DNA from: Celoporthe dispersa
Taxonomy: Eukaryota; Ascomycota; Sordariomycetes; Diaporthales; Cryphonectriaceae
DNA: 64,000 nt
Direction: 5' to 3'
NCBI GenBank assembly: GCA_016584495.1
Contig: WAID01000005.1
Location: forward strand, 868,501-932,500
Position 1 is the stretch's first letter. Each line of letters opens with the position of its first letter. The position numbers and the translations under genes were made by a program. Shown here piece by piece: positions 49,303 to 60,200 of this stretch. The notes beneath the pieces were generated by a model. The model did no database searches, had not been told where the DNA came from, and worked only from the letters and a program-made list of their open reading frames with translations.

Positions 49303-51405
49303 TCAGACACCCTTCTCCAGATCCCTGACTACGGCACCAGCATCCTTGGTCTCACCATCACCCACCACCGACGAATTGCTCGCATCAATACCCTCAACCA
49401 CCTCCTCATCCCGAGCCACCTCTTCTCCTCCCGGCACGTCCTCGACCTCACCAGCTCCACCCTCCTCCTGCCGCTCCTGCTGCTGCTGCTGCTGCTGCTG
49501 CCTCCTCTGCCTCTCCAGCTTCTCCATGAACTTGGCCCTCTTCCGATCCTGGTGCGCCTGCGCCTCCGTCATCCTCCTGATCACCGGACTCTTCGCCCGG
49601 ATCCGATCCCCGTACTTGTAAAACGCAATAGGGATCGGGATCAGAGCCACCTCCAGGAGGCCCAGCAGGGTGCCCGCCCACTGCGGCGTGAGCGCGGCAT
49701 ACATGCTCGGCCCCGCCAGCGGCAGCGTGGCCCCAAACACAGACCGCACGACGGCGTTCCCCGCGAGCGCAGAGGCAGCAAAGGTGCCGTACGCGCCGGC
49801 GAGGTAGTTGGTGCCGTAGATGAAGCAGAGGGTGTTGCCCAGACCAAAGGGGATGCCGAAGGCGATGGGGATGGCGTAGTGGATGGTGGTGGGGAGGCAG
49901 GTCCAGGAGAAGATGAGCTGGCCGACCGGGGTCAGGACCGCCCCCAGGGACATGATGCTCGCGCTGGCCTCGGGGGGGACGCGGTTGGTGGCCGGGTCTT
50001 TGGCGTGGGCGTTGATGATGCGGCGCCAGACGGGCTCCATGAAGATGGCGATGAAGGTGCCTATTCCTATGCCCAGGAAGGACAGGCCGGTCGTGCCGGG
50101 GCCCCAGCCTCTCTTGTCCTCGAAGACAATCGGGTAGGCGACAAAACACTTTGAGGGGGGAGCGGTCAGCTTGGTTGGACTGGATGTTCCCGACAAGAGA
50201 AAAGAAAGAGAGAAAGAAAAAAAAAGAAAAGAAGAGGGTTGGTCACCACCACGACGGCTTACCAGATACAAGATGCCATAAATAACAGAGATCCAGACGT
50301 TGAAGAACCAAAGGATAGGCTCGGTGGCGCTCAGCATAAAAGGCCGGCCCAGGCTGACGCGTATCAGCTCGAGCGTGGACCGCCTGGCGTCGTCGTACTC
50401 GCACCAGTACCTCTCGTCGTCCTCCTCCTTCCTGCGCCGTGCCGCCTTGGCCTTGAGGAGGGCGGGCGCGTACGACTCCTTGACCGTCACCATGAGCAGG
50501 ACCCCGGCACCGCTGAGGATCAACACCAGCCAGTTGTCCCACCGCCAGCCCAGGTACTGGGACACGAACCCGCCGATGAGGGGCCCCGTGACGGGGCCGT
50601 TCAGGGGCGCGATGCTCCACAGGCTCATGTACTTGGCCCTGTCGTCGTCGGTCGAGATGTCGGCGATGGTCCCCGCGGCGTTGCAGACCATGACGGAGGC
50701 GAACACGGCACCAAAGAAGCGCACGACCACGATCTCGGCCAGGCCCGTCGCCAGGGCACACGGCAGCACGAGCAGGGTCGACACGGTCAGGCACGCCAGG
50801 TAGACAGGGCGCCTGCCAAACAGCTCGCTCATGGGCGCCACGACGAGGCTGCCCGCCGCCAGGCCCAGCAGATACGTGGTGACGCCCAGCGTGGCGACAT
50901 CCTCGCGCGGCTCGTCGAACGCCGCCATCAGGCCCGGGATTGCTGCGGTGTACGAGGTCGAGTACAGCACCACCACCCACGTGGTGTAGCTGACGGCCAC
51001 GATCGTCCACATGCGGTACCACCTGGGCCACTCCCTCGGGTTCAGGGGGTCCGAGGGCGCGTCAAACGATACCTCGAACTCGGGCGGGCGGGACCAGGCC
51101 GAGGTCCCCGTCGCCGCCGTCCCTGCCGTGCGGGTGCGCGCCACCGCCTCTGCTGCCGCCATGTCGGCCGCCGTCATCTGTCCTGCGCCCGAGAGGGCGA
51201 TCTCGAGAGGCTCGAGGGGGTCGGAGTCATCTGTGGCGCGGGATGAGGCCCTCGAGCGCGTGTGCCGGCTGCGGGCCGGGGAGGCGCCTTTCTCGCTTAG
51301 GGACGAGCTTTCTGTCTGCTGGTGGTCATGCTGCTGCTGTGCTGCGCTCTCGTGTGGGACAGCGGAGGGCTTCTCTGAGCCGTCGAGGCCTGTGCTGTCT
51401 GCCAT
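49303..51405 (-). CDS. MFS transporter, DHA1 (drug:H+ antiporter, Tpo/Flr-like)
   Basis: Twelve-helix major facilitator, probably exporting toxic organics or polyamines. Exons 51405-50263 and 50148-49303, about 662 aa; the 114-bp intron (GTAAGC...CAAAG) is open in frame, so an unspliced reading is possible. An N-terminal acidic/Ser-rich cytosolic region (about 100 aa) precedes NPREWPRWYRMWTIVAVSYT, the usual start of TM1 in this family. Motif A is in VVAPMSELFGRRPVYL between TM2 and TM3; the motif-C-like region is SIAPLNGPVTGPLIGGFVSQ; GWRWDNWLVLILSGAG starts TM6. The long C-terminal tail has a CAG/CTG-encoded Gln run and an acidic stretch. The chosen ATG (MADSTGLDGS) has a good context (GAGCCATGG); an upstream in-frame Met at 51537 adds 44 residues. 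Confidence 0.88.
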   Translation of the reverse strand: MADSTGLDGSEKPSAVPHESAAQQQHDHQQTESSSLSEKGASPARSRHTRSRASSRATDDSDPLEPLEIALSGAGQMTAADMAAAEAVARTRTAGTAATGTSAWSRPPEFEVSFDAPSDPLNPREWPRWYRMWTIVAVSYTTWVVVLYSTSYTAAIPGLMAAFDEPREDVATLGVTTYLLGLAAGSLVVAPMSELFGRRPVYLACLTVSTLLVLPCALATGLAEIVVVRFFGAVFASVMVCNAAGTIADISTDDDRAKYMSLWSIAPLNGPVTGPLIGGFVSQYLGWRWDNWLVLILSGAGVLLMVTVKESYAPALLKAKAARRRKEEDDERYWCEYDDARRSTLELIRVSLGRPFMLSATEPILWFFNVWISVIYGILYLVSRRGGDQPSSFLFFSFSLSFLLSGTSSPTKLTAPPSKCFVAYPIVFEDKRGWGPGTTGLSFLGIGIGTFIAIFMEPVWRRIINAHAKDPATNRVPPEASASIMSLGAVLTPVGQLIFSWTCLPTTIHYAIPIAFGIPFGLGNTLCFIYGTNYLAGAYGTFAASALAGNAVVRSVFGATLPLAGPSMYAALTPQWAGTLLGLLEVALIPIPIAFYKYGDRIRAKSPVIRRMTEAQAHQDRKRAKFMEKLERQRRQQQQQQQQERQEEGGAGEVEDVPGGEEVARDEEVVEGIDASNSSVVGDGETKDAGAVVRDLEKGV

Positions 51406-52946
51406 GGCTCTGGAGGCAGCCCTCTCTGGAATGGCGGACACGTGCGAGGCCGAGGTTCCAGGCACCCACGAGAAGAACAAGTGTTCTGTCCTGTTGTGAA
51501 GAGCTGGTTGTGGGCAGAAGAAGGTCTCGAGATTCACAACAAGCCCAGGGTGTCTCAGGTCCAGAGGATGGCGGGTAAGAACAAGCTGCCTTTGTTCAAC
51601 GTCGAGTTTCTTTTTTCTTTTTCTTTTAAGGAAGTCAACGACGGCTCATATATGAGGGACACCAATGAGTAATAAGGCGGAGAAGAAGGAGGAGGAAAGA
51701 GAGGCAGGATGTCTCCCGAGATCCAGTCATACGGAGTCAGGACTCACAATTGCTCACCGTCTCTCATCGGCCAGATGTGAAGACAAGGGGAAGAAACAAG
51801 AACAAGAAAACAAAAACAAAACAAAATATAAATACGAACAGGTATAAAAAGGAGGCAAAAGAATTTTGAAAAAAAAATAACGGATAAACAGAATAAGAAT
51901 TTTAAAAAAAAAAGATGGACAGAGACAGCGGCCCCGCTCTACGATAAACGGCTTCTCTACCCGTCCCTTCCCACACCTCGTCTTGCGTTTTCTCTCTTAA
52001 CTTGCCTAGTATGTACATAGTGTGTCTTTTCAGCTAGTCAATACCTGTCTGTAGAGCGGACTTTTACTGCGACCTACTAGGGCGTTCCTCCTCCCCCTCC
52101 CCTTCTCCCCTGTCGGCTGCATGCTGCATGGGCGACGGGGCTACGCGGCTTTGGGTCCTCTTATTGCCGTGCCAGGGTCCCCTATATTTCATTATGGACT
52201 GGCTGATGTCCCTCTCTTTTTTTTTTTTTTTTTTTTTGTGTGAGAGAGAGAGAGTCGGTCTCTCCCTCTTTTGCTTTTCTTCCCTCTTTCCTGATATTCA
52301 TGGCAACGTGGATGGAGATGGAACCATCAAATCCCAAGGATGGAGTCAGCTTGTACACAGCAGGTCAAGAAGAAATCATCAGCAGAGTCCTTCCATCCTT
52401 TAAGCTATCCAACAAGAGGAGAACCACAAGGTGAACTGGTCAGGGGCGCAGGCCAAGGGCGATAATAATACCTAACCAACAACCTCCCAACCCATCCACT
52501 CTCTATGGGGGATCTATCTGTCTAGCTTTGATGGGGCGGCTTGCTCGTCGATTGGACCGCTGGTGATCCCGGAAGAGGGCGGCCAACGCGCACATCATCG
52601 AACAACAGTCATTATCCTTCCCTCCTCCTCTTCCTTCCTCCTTCACCTCGGCCCTTCGCGCTTTCGGCCGTGGGAATCAGGATGACGTGCTTACACATAC
52701 ACAACCCCTCCACGCCCTTCCAATGAAAAGAGAGAAGAAAAAGAAAAGAAAGAAAGAAAAAAAACACACCCCAGTATTGTTGAAGAGGCTGCCAGTGACA
52801 TCCCGGCTCTATCACATTTGTGTGTCATGGCGTTGGATAAGGAGGAGGATTGCAGTCAGCCGGGACTGTACTGTATTCCCTTTTCCTCTTGACATTTGGT
52901 TTCCTTGTGTAGGGAAGAAAAGGTAAATAACTAAATATCTAAAGTG
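51406..52946. other. intergenic region
   Basis: About 1.5 kb; A-rich (51780-51920) then T-rich (52215-52235) with a GA run beside it. The short frames have no protein signature. Pyrimidine-rich sequence around 52610-52650 may belong to a promoter. Nothing else recognised. Confidence 0.55.
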
Positions 52947-53392
52947 TTAATACAGAAAAGACGAATTCGTCTGCCTCAGTGCTGCAGAACCCGTGTCCAC
53001 GCCGTATGCCTGATCGCAACCACCATCAAGTTCACCACACCACCTGCCACCAGCCACGACGACGCCACCATCACCAAAGCCTCCTTCACTGCCGAGCCAG
53101 GCGCTGAAAGACGATAACGACGGTACCACCCCAGGCCCTACACCCTCCAGCCCGAGCCCACCAGACGACATCACCAGGCCGCTCCCCATCCCCATCTCCC
53201 ACCGCCGCCCGCCCACCACTGCCGTCCGCGACCCAAACCACCATCCCGCCATGAACCCAACCCCGACCAAGACCAGCGCCGACAGCCCCGTCAGAAACAC
53301 CTGCCCCCGCATCATGGCGTCCGGGTCGATCCACCGCCTGCTGAACCGCAGCGTGCCCACGCGCATGTAGAACAGCTCCGTGGCCAGCTCTC
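52947..53392 (-). CDS. uncertain exon encoding a single-pass membrane segment
   Basis: A minus-strand frame ending at 52947 contains GRELATELFYMRVGTLRFSR, then RWIDPDAMMRGQVFLTGLSA, with a hydrophobic segment LVLVGVGFMAGWWF, followed by a Gly-rich tail. The block around ELFYMRVGTLRF looks conserved and has GC-rich third positions, unlike its surroundings. A TGA lies just upstream in frame (near 53400), so the N-terminus must come from an upstream exon or lie across another base error. One possibility is the block near 53560-53600 containing RRLTERNDMWVTVDKG. No family recognised. Confidence 0.33.
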
Positions 53393-53692
53393 GCCCTCAC
53401 CCGGGCACGGCAGCTCCGGGCAGGTTCGTGGTTTGGGTTTGTCTTCGAGCCTGTTGGGGTTCCGGAATGGATAGAAAGAATGGTTGGTCTTGGTTTTTTT
53501 TTCTTTCTTCTTGTGGGTTCACAACTTTTTTCTCAACTCCTTTATCCACCGTAACCCACATGTCGTTCCTCTCGGTCAGCCTGCGCCCCGGGAAGAGGAA
53601 GATAGAGGCCTCGTGTGTATAAAGGGTGATGGAGAAGGGGGGAAAAAAAGGAGAAGAAAAGAAAAACGACAAGGAGAACAAAAAGATAGCAC

Positions 53693-54167
53693 TTACACGA
53701 GGCTCAGCGTGAGATCCCCCCGATCTTGGCCTTCAGCTCCAGCTCCAGGTTCAGGTCCAGCCCGATCTGCAGCTTGGCCGGCTTCTTCCCGCCTCCTCTA
53801 CCAGCTGCACTCGGCACAGGCGGTATCTTGCCAAACCCCGTTCCTCCCTCCACCGCCGCGATCGCGTTCGCGTTCGCCGACCCCTTGTTGTTGTTGTTAT
53901 TCCTTCTCCTGCGCCTCCGCCGGCTGCTGCTCGTGGTGTTGTTGCTGTTGCTGGTCACGCCCGTCCCCGCCGACGACGAGGCTGCCACCGAAGCTGCGTC
54001 GTTGCTGATGCGCAGGTTAGACATGTCGATGTTGAGGGCGTTGGCGGCGGGGTTTGTTCTCGTCACCGGCACGGGTCCGCCGGGAGCCTCCCGCGGCCGC
54101 GACGGGGTTGAGGCGAGGTGGAGGTGGTGGTGGATTTGGGGCGGGAGGCCGTGTCTGGAGAGGACAT
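53693..54167 (-). CDS. small hypothetical protein with an amphipathic beta C-terminus, two frame breaks
   Basis: Starts MSSPDTASRPKSTTTSTS and reads about 158 aa if two single-base losses are allowed, at a C4 run (54104-54107, plus-strand G4) and a G6 run (53716-53721, plus-strand C6). The middle is Ser/Asn/Arg-rich and disordered, including Arg7 and Asn5 runs. The C-terminus has alternating hydrophobic residues (KLQIGLDLNLELELKAKIGG then DLTLSLV), a pattern I associate with a small family of fungal hypothetical proteins, though I cannot name it. The first TAA after DLTLSLV overlaps a perfect GTAAGT donor, so the gene may instead continue into the downstream minus-strand exons at 53600 and 53390. 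Confidence 0.45.
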
Positions 54168-56140
54168 CGTCGAGGTGAGTCTGTAGAGCGGTGGTGGGAT
54201 GTGAATGCGTCGGTTTTGAGCTGGGACCTGGTGGCCTGAGGGTTGTCGAGGTTGATGTTGAGGTTCAGGTCGAAATGGTTACGGCTTCAGCAGCAGCAGC
54301 AGCCAAAAAGAAAAACGAAGCCAAAGAAGAAGAAACAAATAGTCATTGAAGAGGGACGACCCGACGAGATGCAGAGAACCAAGTGAACACCTCCTACGCT
54401 AGTCTGAGATTATGGAGAAGAGGACGAGTTGGGACGAGCACGCTCTGTCTACAGCACAGGCACGCCCGAGCAGGGTCTCAACCATATAAGTCCATGCGGT
54501 CTTGACCACCTTCTAAACGACACACATCCTCCGACTTTTTGTTTGGTACGTGGCAAATTACTGAGGCCCCTCTCCTCCCTCCTTAACGCCCAGGAGTCAA
54601 GTCCTCCCTACATGTAATAGAGCCCGCCCCCGCCAGGCCCGTCGAGTAGGAGTTGACTGCCACCACCACCACTGCACCGCAGAGTAGCCGCGCTGGCTCA
54701 CAGACAATTGTGGCGAGGGAAATCGTGCTATTTTCTGGGGTCTTGAGACACTCACTGCAGGGGCTGTGACACTCGGGCGTGTGCACGGGGCGGTCGACCG
54801 TCTTGAAACGCGTGTGGACTGGGGGGATGGCACATCCACAATGGTCGTTTCGAAACTCGTCAGTTGGATGGGAGAGGGGGAGGAAAGGAACCGAACATCC
54901 CGGTGAGTTTTTCAATGTTTAATTCCAATCTAGGGTTGGTCGCTTGTCTTTATGTTGATGTGAGCCTTGCATTATGGAGTGTGGTTATTAAAGTCCGCCT
55001 TGATGCCGTAGCAGTCTCAAAGACTCTGGGCCTGGCCCCCAAAAACCACTTGTCAAGAGGCTGCATTATGATGTGAATTAATATGTGGATAACACTTTGG
55101 TTCAACATGACCGATTATAATGGTACTGATCCTGGATATCTTGAAAAGTACGCTTTCAAATCCATTAGCCCTGCATTGTGCGGTTCTTTTATCTGCTGAC
55201 TGTTCTCAACAATTCATCCTCAAGACGTGCCAGCCATCGACAGCACTGTAATTGATGCTTTGCACTGCGCAACCTCGAGTGTATTACCACAGGTCTCAAT
55301 CTATGATGTAGCTGCTAATTTACTCACAGGAAAAAGCCGGTGGCAGCCCTGGAGTGCGCCGTTGCCTACCTAAGTAGGTACTGTAAATCCCGGGATAGTA
55401 CTGGTTTTAAGTATTGTCTGTGTCTTGGCTTCGGGATGCAATTATCCAAAGAGATTGCTGATCGTTATTACATACGTTCATCTATAATCGTCGATGACCA
55501 CACCTCTTCAACGTACTTAATGGGACCCCTCGTGGTCCCTTCAGTATTTTTTTTTTTTTGGACACAGTGCTGAGCGCATCATCTGTTGGCTTTGAAAAGA
55601 GGAATGCCAAAGGGCAATATGATTGACTCCGAAGAGCGGTCCGAGCAGGCGGGGATGAACAAATCACCCCAAAGCCTCGGAGTATAGTCGGTTCGCTTAG
55701 TGAAGTCTGCGTGGCCCGTCTTTGCCCAACACAGTAGACCTTGTGTGTCAATACAGGTGACCTTTGTGCTCCCCCATCCGCGAAAGCTGACCGTATCTCC
55801 ATCACTACTGTCGTCGTCAGGGGTCTCAAGACCCCCAAGACACATATCGTGGAGTGAAGCCGAGCCGTTGATCCAGGGCCACAGGCATGTGCGCAAGCGA
55901 GGAGGGTCTATACTGCTCGATCAGTGGGGGTCGTTCCCGTGATCCAATAGTTACCAAGCCGGCTCGCCCGAGCTATCAATATAAGAGAGGCACAGCGATG
56001 CTCACATCTGATGTCTTCCTCGGACAGTCTCTTCAGTCGACAAACAACCCGTTGGGCCCTTCTCAACGGTTCTACGGGCTCCACGCACCTCCGCCTACGC
56101 ATCTGAACATCCTGCCCGGTGCTATCGATATTGGAAAGCA
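54168..56140. other. intergenic region, one doubtful minus-strand frame
   Basis: About 2 kb, with lower GC than the left half of the window (especially 55050-55480). A minus-strand frame at 55579-55896 (about 105 residues, containing GWGSTKVTCIDTQGLLCWAK) has plausible amino-acid composition but no ATG at its start, no recognised family and weak codon bias, so it is not called as a gene. Confidence 0.4.
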
Positions 56141-56580
56141 ATGAAGCTGGCTCCGATGTGCCTCTTCCTCCTGAGCGTGGCTTCGGCCAGTCCCACCGCG
56201 GACCTTGCTGCCTGTGAGAACGGGCTGGAGAGCGCTCCGGCCGTCTCTGCACCTGCCGCTCTGAACTCTGAGGACCACGCCCATCACTACTGGAACGGGT
56301 CTCACCATCATGCTGGGGGCAAACATCATCACGAGCATGAGCATCAGCATGAGCATCAGCACGGACATGAACACGAACATGGACATGGACACGAGCCTGA
56401 CCATGGACCTGAGCGTGTAAGTCTCGTAGTTTCGATCTGCGCTAATTGTCCACGGCTCTCGTGCACCGTTTTCTGTAACAAGGGGAAAAGGGCTGATATA
56501 CCGCCATAATACATCGCAAGAGTCATGGCCAGTCGGGCAAACACTGCCCGTGTGCTGCATGGCTTCCACAGCCAGCCTGA
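56141..56580 (+). CDS. small secreted histidine-rich protein
   Basis: Starts with a clear signal peptide, MKLAPMCLFLLSVASASP. The mature part is dominated by His alternating with Glu, Gln and Gly (HHHEHEHQHEHQHGHEHEHG), plus HHYWNGSHHHAGG with one N-glycosylation sequon (NGS). A perfect GTAAGT donor follows GPER at 56416/56417; splicing to the AG at 56520 would end the protein SHGQSGKHCPCAAWLPQPA, 111 aa. Without splicing the frame stops at 56509 after a different Cys-containing tail (122 aa). The composition suggests binding of Zn, Cu or Ni outside the cell, but it matches no enzyme. It could be a metal scavenger, a wall protein or an effector; composition alone cannot decide. Codon bias is moderate. 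Confidence 0.55.
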
Positions 56581-56958
56581 TAAAGATGGTTTTGCCGTGA
56601 TTCGGGACGAGGGCGGCCCGTCAGTCCTCCGGCCGCAGCTCGGAGGGGATTCTTAAGCTGTCTGTGGGGACGGCGAAGATGTCTCTAGTCCTTTGAGGCA
56701 TGTAGGAGATGGACTTTATAGTGATCTATTTCCGTGGGCCGACGATGACTTTGACGGGTAGCGGGTGGAAATCCCTCTGCTGTCTCGATCACACCTGGGA
56801 TTGACTGCAGGATCGTCAAGGTCACCCAGAGATCACGTCGTCCAGCGAGTGGTCTGTAGGAAGCTCAACATAGCGACTCTACACAATTAATATTGTAGGT
56901 GACTGTGTCGAAGCGGGCTAAGGATAAGATGGCTGTAGACAGGCTCACCAATTGTACA

Positions 56959-57235
56959 TCACAGCTGGATCTGGACGCATCCGTCCTTTTTCAGGTGTTT
57001 CTTCGCCTTCACGCCCCACTTCCAAGTGCACAAGCACACCTGGCGCATCAGTCTGGCCACAGCGACCCCACCGCTATCTCTCGTACCTGTTGTGCTCGAG
57101 CTGCTCCACATCGCCGCCCCGGACCTCGAACGAGAGGTCGGCGGCGAGCCGCTTCATGTTGTAGTCGAAGAAGGAGACGACTTTTTGGATCTCCCTGCAA
57201 GCCTCGGCGGCGGTGTTAGAGAGGCTCTGTCTCTC
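56959..57235 (-). pseudogene. orphan codon-biased exon pair, possible 3' remnant of an unknown gene
   Basis: 57235-57087 is flanked by a good acceptor (TTCTCACAG) and donor (AG|GTACGA). It reads ERQSLSNTAAEACREIQKVV, then SFFDYNMKRLAADLSFEVRG and GDVEQLEHN, with nearly every codon ending in G or C. After 47 bp ending CGCCAG, a second open stretch, 57039-56959, reads VCLCTWKWGVKAKKHLKKDG and stops after CVQIQL. The two exons differ in phase by one base, as in the frame breaks seen elsewhere in this window. No matching upstream exons are visible, so this may be a truncated gene. Family not recognised. Confidence 0.33.
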
Positions 57236-60200
57236 CTGTGAGAAGAGTCAATGTGAGGTTGGCCGAGGGCTCTGGTGCAGACGTGACCTGGAGTCAGTTC
57301 AGTCTCAAGGACATCTGGACTTTTACCATGTCCTCCTTTGGAGAGAGAAGAGATCATTGGTGAGACGACAAATGAGATTCGTCGTCTGAAAGAACCTCTG
57401 CTACTCATGGTACAAACGTGTACGAGCAAATTTCTAGTCGTGTATCTGAAAATGAGCATAACAGTTCCTTACGATTCAAGTCTTTTTTTATTCTCCTTTC
57501 TCTAGCCCTTGCTTCCCATTTGAGCGTCATTGGGGGATATAGCCCTAGGTTACAGTCCATTCTACAAGGCGTAAAGAGGTAGAAATAGGTGTTCAGATGT
57601 TGACATAAGGGAATGCTGTGATCTTAAAAGAATCTATAATATTCCTGTGTTCTTGGTATATATTTTACAATATTATTCAATAATCCGAGTCTTGTAACGA
57701 TGAGAGAATACTTAAGTATCTATATCTTCCTTTACGTCAAGACATTCTCCCAAGTTTGCAAAGCCAAATCTTTGCTTATATTCAGAGGCATGGTCTGAAA
57801 GATATCACCAGCTCCGAGAGGATGTGTGGCCTCATTACCCTCTATTCTCTAGTGGCAGTGTAACAATCAACATGAAAACTATATCAGGCTGCTCTATAAG
57901 CACGTATTCTAAGACCTTAGTTGGATCGTTTCCAGGCATCGAGGCTGAAAAGGGGCTTGGGGGGGGGGGCGTGATTTCAGACTTGATACTGCCCTTCCTG
58001 CGGCCTCGGGCTTCCTGGTTACCTTATTGTCTCACCTTTTTATATCACCTCGTCAACGGGATTTGTTACGAATGCTTGAAGAAGCACAATCCTTTCTGTG
58101 TGTTGAGATGCGTTCTGGCATGAAGGATGTCTATCAACTCAAAGAGCCATCTCTAAGGCCATCTCTTCTATTCATGATAATGTTGTGATATTGGGTATAA
58201 AATAACCACAAACAACCACTCCCCCCTTGGAAGAGATTGTCCAACTCCTTTGCCAATGTAAAAGGTGTGGATGGACTGTTTCTGTCATTCTCTTGCTGCA
58301 CTGACCTTCCCTTGTCTCGATGTCTAATAATTACTGGTTACAGTAACGAAAAGGATTCCCCCATACGATCCAGACAGATCAAATACACTCAACACGAAGC
58401 CCCATGCACACCACCAGTGACCACACAGCAGCGGGTTTCAGCCCATCGCACCGAGCCTGGATTCGCACCCCCTCAAGCCGTCCGTGCGACGATCCTCCCA
58501 CCCCCGAAGTGGAAAATTATCGCTACACCGATGTCACTGTGGCGTTCGTAAGGATCAGATCGACCCGTGCCACGGGGCGCCCTCCTCCCTAAGCGAGCGA
58601 CGTGCGAGATTGACAGCTGCCGTGCTCGGTCCCCCCTCCCCCTGATGAGAGCCGACGCGCGCACACACACACACACACACGCGCCAGGACGTGTTACGTA
58701 CCAGGCTGGACTGGCCGACACGCAAGAAGACGATACATTACAGACAGTATGTAATATTACATCCTGCCTTGTGGCGTTCCAAGAAACTAGCCAGCCCCCC
58801 TCCCTTTTTTTTTTTTTCCTTCCTCTTCTTTTTCTTCTCGTTCCCTCTCTTTCGCCATAGATAATCGAGAGACGATCCCGCAGGATGATCCCCCTCTTCC
58901 GGCACGGCAAGGCATGGCCATGACCTGCAGATAAAGCATGCAGCCGATCGCCGTGGCGAGACGATGAGAGATTTCGGACGAACCCTGCATACTGCATGCA
59001 TGCGTATTGAACATATATGCCCGAAGCGCCGGTGAGCATGCACGTACGGCGTGGCGTGGTGTGGCTGGCTCACCCAACCAACCCCCTTTTCCCCCCTGTC
59101 TATAATATCTCTGGCCCCCCGGGCGCTTGCTGCGGCGTCTCGAAGTTTCCGGGGGTGTGGTGCTGCTGCATGCACCCTGCAGCGGAGCCGCGCTGCGGGG
59201 TGGTTTTTGCTGTGTACATGCTGTGGTCGGGTTCCTGGCGGTCTTTTCTCGTTCCTTCTCGAGCGCATGCGTATGTGTCCCTCGTGTACTGTGGTGCAAG
59301 ACGGCCGGGCCGACTTGCTGAGAAGGAAAACCCTGCGGCTCGAGCAAGGTCTCAACGAGTAGAGGTGTACGCTGCCATGGTTCTGGAAGTGCCTTGGCAA
59401 GGTGGAATCAGGTGTAAGTACGTACGCTGGCCCTCTGGGGACGTGAGACCTGTCCGAGATCTTTCCTTGTGCGAGCATAGTATCATAGTAATTACTCTGG
59501 TGCTCCCAAGCGGCTGACGTGCTGTGCCTCGGCGCTGTAGTATAATAGAGAGACACTCTGCAATTGCAGTCCTGGGGCTGTTCGACCACATGTATGGAGG
59601 TTCGCTTCGCACGGATGAAACCGTTCAAATCTGCTCCAATCACCTGATCTCTGCTATAGTAAGCCGAGGCCCTATGGCAGACGCGAGCAGCTTGTGTCGG
59701 GACAATGCAGAGGCTTCCAGGTTCCGCACGGCGAGATACTGTTCAAAAGTCTACGTGCACGATTGGTTACAGACAACCCCCCTCCCCCCCAAAGAAGATG
59801 AAGAAGAAAAAAAAAGAGACGGAAGGCATGGAGAACATGTCAGATAAGCTTATGCCTTGTAAGATGCATTGAACAACAAGATCTAGGTACACGTTTCAGC
59901 AAAAACTGCCTAAGGCTCACCCCACGTTCAGCTGACTGCCAGCGCATGAACAACCTCAGCGACAGCCCTCTCGGGGTGCCGAGCGCCGGTCACGAAGTCT
60001 CTCTCATCTGCCATCGCATGAAACAAGTTCAGCTGTGGCGGCCTCCAAAAGAGCAGATCTAGAGGTCTCATCTCATCGCCGACATAAAAGCTGGATGCGT
60101 TCAGCGCTGCTGCTGCTGCTCTTCTGTCCGTGCCAACCTGACCAGGTGCAGACGCGCACCGAAACTTTCAAAAGCCTGGGGTCACCTGTCAAGCCGGGGA

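Noticed and set aside
50239..51246. 335-aa plus-strand frame opposite the MFS gene
   Set aside because: Arg/Gly/His-rich shadow of the transporter exon, with no membrane segments of its own.
58440..58600. tRNA-like segment (GGATTCGCACCC)
   Set aside because: The surrounding bases do not form the acceptor, D and anticodon arms.
58738..59643. 301-aa minus-strand frame in the gene desert
   Set aside because: No start context, motif, intron signals or codon bias; it overlaps several equally long frames.
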